A stretch of 64,000 bases of DNA, taken from Henckelia pumila. Taxonomy: Eukaryota; Streptophyta; Magnoliopsida; Lamiales; Gesneriaceae. Under the pieces are notes generated by a model that was not told where the DNA came from, ran no database searches, and was given only the letters and a program-made list of their open reading frames with translations. This document shows positions 61,464 to 64,000 of the stretch, piece by piece. The stretch spans positions 65,805,442-65,869,441 of the forward strand of contig NC_133122.1 of the NCBI RefSeq assembly GCF_033568475.1, in the 5' to 3' direction. Both the position numbers and the translations under genes were made by a program. Numbering within the stretch: position 1 is the first letter of the stretch; every line of letters starts with the position of its first letter.

Positions 61464-63142
61464 TGTAATAGTATACTGAAAAGGAAACAGACAATAATCA
61501 ATGATTGTTTAATTAATTTACTAAGACATAAAATATGGCGAATTTTAATTTTATGAATTACACTCCCACTATTTTAACGATTTCACTACCCTCTAGTGAA
61601 AACGGGAAACTGTTTTCCTTAGTGAGAACATGGAGTCCAATTGACAAATCATGATCCCGAATAATATCAGTCAACCATAATTTTCAAAAGGTAGAGCCAA
61701 TTACTTCCAAAGTAACCCCCATGTTTTTACCTCATGTCCAATAAGGGCCCAATAATATGACGCCGTTTATTGTGACATGTCAAGATAATCCATCAATATT
61801 AAGTTGTGATGGACGGTCGCCATGTGGATCCCCAATAATATGAGCCAATCCCATGGGAGTTTCACCCAACTTACAACATGTGTCGATCCAATATACAGCT
61901 TTCCGATGAACGGGCCCCCCCAATAATATGAGCCGGACCGTATCCGCGGGTAGCATCTCATACATTGATCGTTGATGGAAGGTAGGAATATTTAAACAAT
62001 ATTTAAATTCCCTTTTTATCTTGATATCAATTTTAAATCATATTTAAAATGAGAGATTTTTAATTTTGAAAATTTGTCTCATCATGCAATTTATGTATGC
62101 TTGCGGGATTCATACAATTTAGTCTAAACATGCATACATCAATAATATCATATATTATTTAAGGATGATCGATCCCATTAACTAATCGACCCGTGGTTGC
62201 CAATCACGAGTCTAAGTCCAATCCTAGGTGATATGCAAGTATGCAATGCAATCCTATTACATTGAGCTTCCAATTTACATTTCTTCGGTCTTCATTGTCT
62301 GCTGGGCCCACCATTTCTTCAAATATTTGTCTCCCACTAAGTCTAATAAATTTACAATAAATTTCGATGACAAATATGGGATACATTTTTAGGGGTGGGA
62401 ACGGGCCATAAACCAGGCCCACTTTTATTACATATGACAATCATATTGGGCTATAAACCAAGCCCATTAATAAAATCCAACAACAATAAGACAAATGTAA
62501 GTTATCTAACATACACTTAAAACATTGGTCATGGCAATCGATCATCCTTTATCCAATAATTAATTCAATAATTAAATAATTGGATAAACATGCAAAGACA
62601 TCATAATTTAAAAGATAAAATCATATTTTATCTTATCCAACCATAAGATCATATCTTATGATCAATTGTACCAAAATAATTAATTTTATAAAATTTAATT
62701 TAACGGATAAAATTTATAAATTTTTCAAAAATTCAAATTTATCCAAAAATCAATTTTAAAATTTTCGGACTCGAAAAATTCGATCCGATGCCTCGTGAAC
62801 CAATCAAAAACAATTTTCGATCGGATCAAAAACTAGAATTTCAAAAAAATTAAAATTTTAATTAAAAATTAAAAATAATTTTTTCGGGCTGCCCGGGACA
62901 ATCCCGGGCAGCCCGTCGCTGTCCCTTGGGCAGCGAAGATCACTGCCCTGTGCAGTGATGGACTCGCTGCCCTTGGGCAGCGACGCTAGCTGCCCCGAGC
63001 AGCGACAATCGCTGCCCCGGGCAGCGACGATCGCTGCCCAATTTGCCCATTAAAATTCAATTTTAAAATTTTCGTTTTGTTTCAAAAACCGAGACTTAAA
63101 AATTTTGTACAATCGATTAATTTAATCTTTTGATCTGAGCAA
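61464..63142 (-). other. Long untranslated leader of the copia element
   Basis: Nearly 1.7 kb between primer site and gag ATG, without a supported gene. It contains four spaced copies of a CCCAATAATATGAGCC-like word (near 61,654, 61,747, 61,829 and 61,917) and a GC-rich hairpin array at 62,885-63,040. Dimerisation or packaging signals are expected in this part of a retroelement RNA, but none is known for this family from what I can see. Confidence 0.6.
62885..63040 (-). repeat. GC-rich hairpin array in the copia leader
   Basis: Six consecutive short inverted repeats. Main ones: 62,885-62,915 (14-bp perfect arms, loop CAA), 62,916-62,936, 62,939-62,959 (ATCACTGC facing GCAGTGAT), 62,964-62,983 (TCGCTGCCC TT GGGCAGCGA), 62,989-63,003 (GCTGC facing GCAGC) and 63,009-63,027 (TCGCTGCCC facing GGGCAGCGA). 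The surroundings are strongly AT-rich. Confidence 0.9.
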
Positions 63143-63159
63143 CCTGTCTCTGATACCAC
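63143..63159 (-). other. Primer binding site of the copia element
   Basis: On the minus strand GTGGTATCAGAGACAGG directly follows the 5' LTR; TGGTATCAGAG is the usual complement of initiator tRNA-Met. Confidence 0.85.
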
Positions 63160-64000
63160 TGTTGGAAAACGTGTTCAGATCAATTAAGAATTGATACCCG
63201 GTGCAGCGGAAGTTTAAAATTTTATTTTATTATATGGAACGATTCCATATATGGGTATCAAAACTTTTACGATTAAATTTGTTCAAGTAAAAATAAAACA
63301 CAGTTAAATTTTTACCTCGTCAACCAAAGGCTTAATTGTGGACTCCAACAGAATTTAATCTGCTCTTCTTGTAAATCCCGGGAACCGATGACAGTCACGA
63401 TCTAACTCCGGAATTAGGTCCACGAATGAAAAACAGAAACCCTCTGATTAACTGCACTAGAAATCAATCAGAAGTTTTACGTAGAGAATAAACAGATATG
63501 ATCTATTAATTCGATTTGTAATTTTTCACAAAAATCACAAGTCGAATTTTCTCCAAAAGGGATAGAGGAATTTTCGAAAATCCTCTTGAAAATTATATGT
63601 AGTGTTCGAAATTTCTAGACTGAATTCTCTCATGAATTTCGAACACTGCTTACATATTTATAGATAATTTCTAGACTAGATTAAGTTATAATTATATTAG
63701 GACTCTAACTCCTTAGGGCCCACAATCCATAACTTAGTCCAACAAGCCAAGACCATTGTTCTAGAAATTAATATAAAATTCATCGTGACTCCGATTGATA
63801 AACTGATATCACCAATGTGCACAGAAACCATTTCTACATCTTTTAAAGTCAATATAATTTTTCTGAATCCGAATTCAGTGATTTCCAAAAATGCCCATCC
63901 CTATGTCATTTTAGGAAATCCCACTCCTTTTTAATTATGAAATCCAACTTCTCTTTCATTAAATTTAACTCTTTAAATTTAACTATCTATACGGGGTTTT
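63160..64000 (-). repeat. 5' LTR of the copia element, partial
   Basis: Matches 57,058-57,898 with about 97% identity by eye and leaves the window. It repeats the TATA box (63,653-63,663) and the 12-bp-arm hairpin (63,602-63,646). Confidence 0.92.

Larger units (their letters stand above)
57058..64000 (-). mobile_element. Ty1/copia retrotransposon, internally deleted, runs off the window
   Basis: Minus-strand element. The 3' LTR is 57058-58951, the 5' LTR begins at 63160 and leaves the window. LTR ends are TGAAAGAG...CCAACA on the minus strand. The flanking pentamer CAAAC (57053-57057) is the expected target duplication; its partner lies outside. Shared LTR sequence (about 840 bp) differs at roughly 22 sites by eye. 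Inside are a long leader with primer site, a gag start fused to integrase, and RT-RNase H. Integrase-before-RT order identifies copia. Confidence 0.92.

Overview
This is nuclear DNA from a flowering plant, probably a eudicot. It is AT-rich and intron-bearing. The host proteins belong to plant or eukaryotic families: a plant GT31/DUF604 protein, an RLCK-VII kinase, a PLATZ zinc protein and an HDHD5/CECR5-like HAD hydrolase. Intergenic DNA is filled with LTR retrotransposons, foldback elements and an old integrated pararetrovirus. I cannot name the species; an asterid is possible but unproven.

Layout. 1-1,539: right-hand part of an LTR. 2,008-3,713 (+): GT31/DUF604 glycosyltransferase-like gene, 3 exons, 507 aa. 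4,505-7,698 (-): PBS1-like receptor-like cytoplasmic kinase, 5 exons, 412 aa. 7,700-13,900: AT-rich intergenic DNA with a MITE and microsatellites. 13,928-18,667 (-): HAD hydrolase, 12 exons, 383 aa. 18,700-23,500: AT-rich intergenic DNA with a foldback. 23,531-24,734 (+): PLATZ gene, 4 exons, 236 aa. 25,317-33,625: a copia-type solo LTR (target duplication GGTGT) split by a complete Tekay-like Ty3/gypsy element (target duplication GAACC) whose polyprotein carries three stop codons. 34,775-42,714: one nearly full-length, dead endogenous pararetrovirus with the gene order of cavemo-/solendoviruses, from primer site to promoter and poly(A) signal. 43,815-44,027 (+): a small conserved-looking plant protein. 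45,077-45,793: nested MITEs. 45,878-47,405 (-): F-box/LRR/FBD pseudogene, with two further fragments at 53.6-55.6 kb. 47,837-49,883: solo LTR with a perfect 5-bp duplication. 50,535-51,140: element with about 100-bp terminal inverted repeats. 55,577-57,057: another LTR-like insertion. 57,058 to the end (-): a copia element with 1.9-kb LTRs, deleted internally so that gag runs straight into integrase.

The four multi-exon host genes were rebuilt exon by exon. GT-AG junctions and codon phases agree at every join, and the lengths suit their families. They act separately (Golgi or secretory pathway, plasma-membrane signalling, organelle metabolism, nuclear regulation) and I see no functional cluster. 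The right half (25-64 kb) holds almost no host coding capacity and is a record of nested insertions.

I did not find a clear new biological system. The least-explained signals are an array of GC-rich hairpins between the primer site and gag of the copia element, similar GC palindromes in two other LTR-derived sequences, diverged inverted repeats bounding the pararetrovirus, and a kinase with APD in place of the invariant APE motif.
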